Below, piece after piece: positions 5,561 through 5,640 of a DNA stretch of 5,640 bases; position 1 is the stretch's first letter; each line of letters opens with the position of its first letter. The translations under genes and the position numbers were made by a program. The notes beneath the pieces were generated by a model that saw only the letters and a program-made list of their open reading frames with translations, had not been told where the DNA came from and searched no databases. Source of the stretch: Candidatus Zixiibacteriota bacterium (lineage in GTDB: Bacteria; SM23-81; DAOVCL01); NCBI GenBank assembly GCA_030670005.1, contig DAOVCL010000133.1:1-5640 (forward strand), in the 5' to 3' direction.

Positions 5561-5640
5561 ATGGCCTGCTACATAACAACTCCCTTATATTATGTAAATG
5601 CCGAGCCCCATATTGGCCATGCCTACACAACGGTGTTGGC
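5561..5640 (+). CDS. metG: Methionyl-tRNA synthetase MetG (3'-truncated by window edge)
   Basis: MetG charges tRNA-Met with methionine in the cytoplasm, using ATP. Only the first 26 codons are visible, but they carry the unmistakable class I N-terminus: YITTPLYYVN (residues 4-13), then PHIGHAY with the HIGH signature at residues 17-20, which binds ATP. The ATG is supported by GGAGG at 5552-5556 and by the usual 15-20 residue distance from the start to HIGH. The gene follows ricT in the conserved holB-ricT-metG order, but the 283-bp gap suggests it may have its own leader or promoter. Domain content beyond the Rossmann start, such as the zinc knuckles, KMSKS loop and any C-terminal tRNA-binding domain, cannot be judged here. 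Confidence 0.95.
   Translation, partial: MACYITTPLYYVNAEPHIGHAYTTVL

Overview
The window is a compact run of housekeeping genes, all on the + strand, from a Gram-negative bacterium. The order ftsE-ftsX-envC-like followed by holB-ricT-metG, the presence of pdxA, and a predicted exported EnvC-type protein suggest a Desulfobacterota (former Deltaproteobacteria)-like lineage or a close relative. This placement is inferred from gene content and order, not from a database search. Arginine is encoded mostly by AGG/AGA and the coding strand is conspicuously purine-rich, which is seen in many thermophilic lineages but is only suggestive.

Layout: positions 1-745 carry the C-terminal three quarters of pdxA (vitamin B6 synthesis), cut by the left edge. 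ftsE (732-1382) and ftsX (1383-2231) follow and encode the divisome ABC-type complex. Next comes a coiled-coil LytM-domain protein of the EnvC type (2221-3387), the expected periplasmic effector of FtsEX. holB (3369-4484, clamp-loader delta') and ricT/yaaT (4456-5277, PSP1 domain) follow, and metG (methionyl-tRNA synthetase) begins at 5561 and runs off the right edge. From pdxA to ricT every junction overlaps or abuts (14, 0, 11, 19 and 29 bp), so the six genes are almost certainly one translationally coupled transcript.

The only real gap is 283 bp between ricT and metG (5278-5560). It holds no convincing ORF. It contains a region able to fold into a long stem-loop (about 5360-5439) and a block of short direct repeats built on ACTGC/GACAACTG just before the metG ribosome-binding site. 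I cannot match either to a known RNA family.

Functionally, FtsE (cytoplasmic ATPase), FtsX (membrane) and the EnvC-like protein (periplasm) form a module that would couple ATP hydrolysis to septal peptidoglycan hydrolysis. The EnvC-like LytM domain has lost several metal/catalytic residues, consistent with an amidase activator rather than an enzyme. The most unusual residue-level feature is a glutamine in place of the H-switch histidine of FtsE. I see no mobile elements, CRISPR arrays, tRNA or rRNA genes, and no evidence of a novel multi-gene system. The window is largely ordinary, with a few points worth checking.
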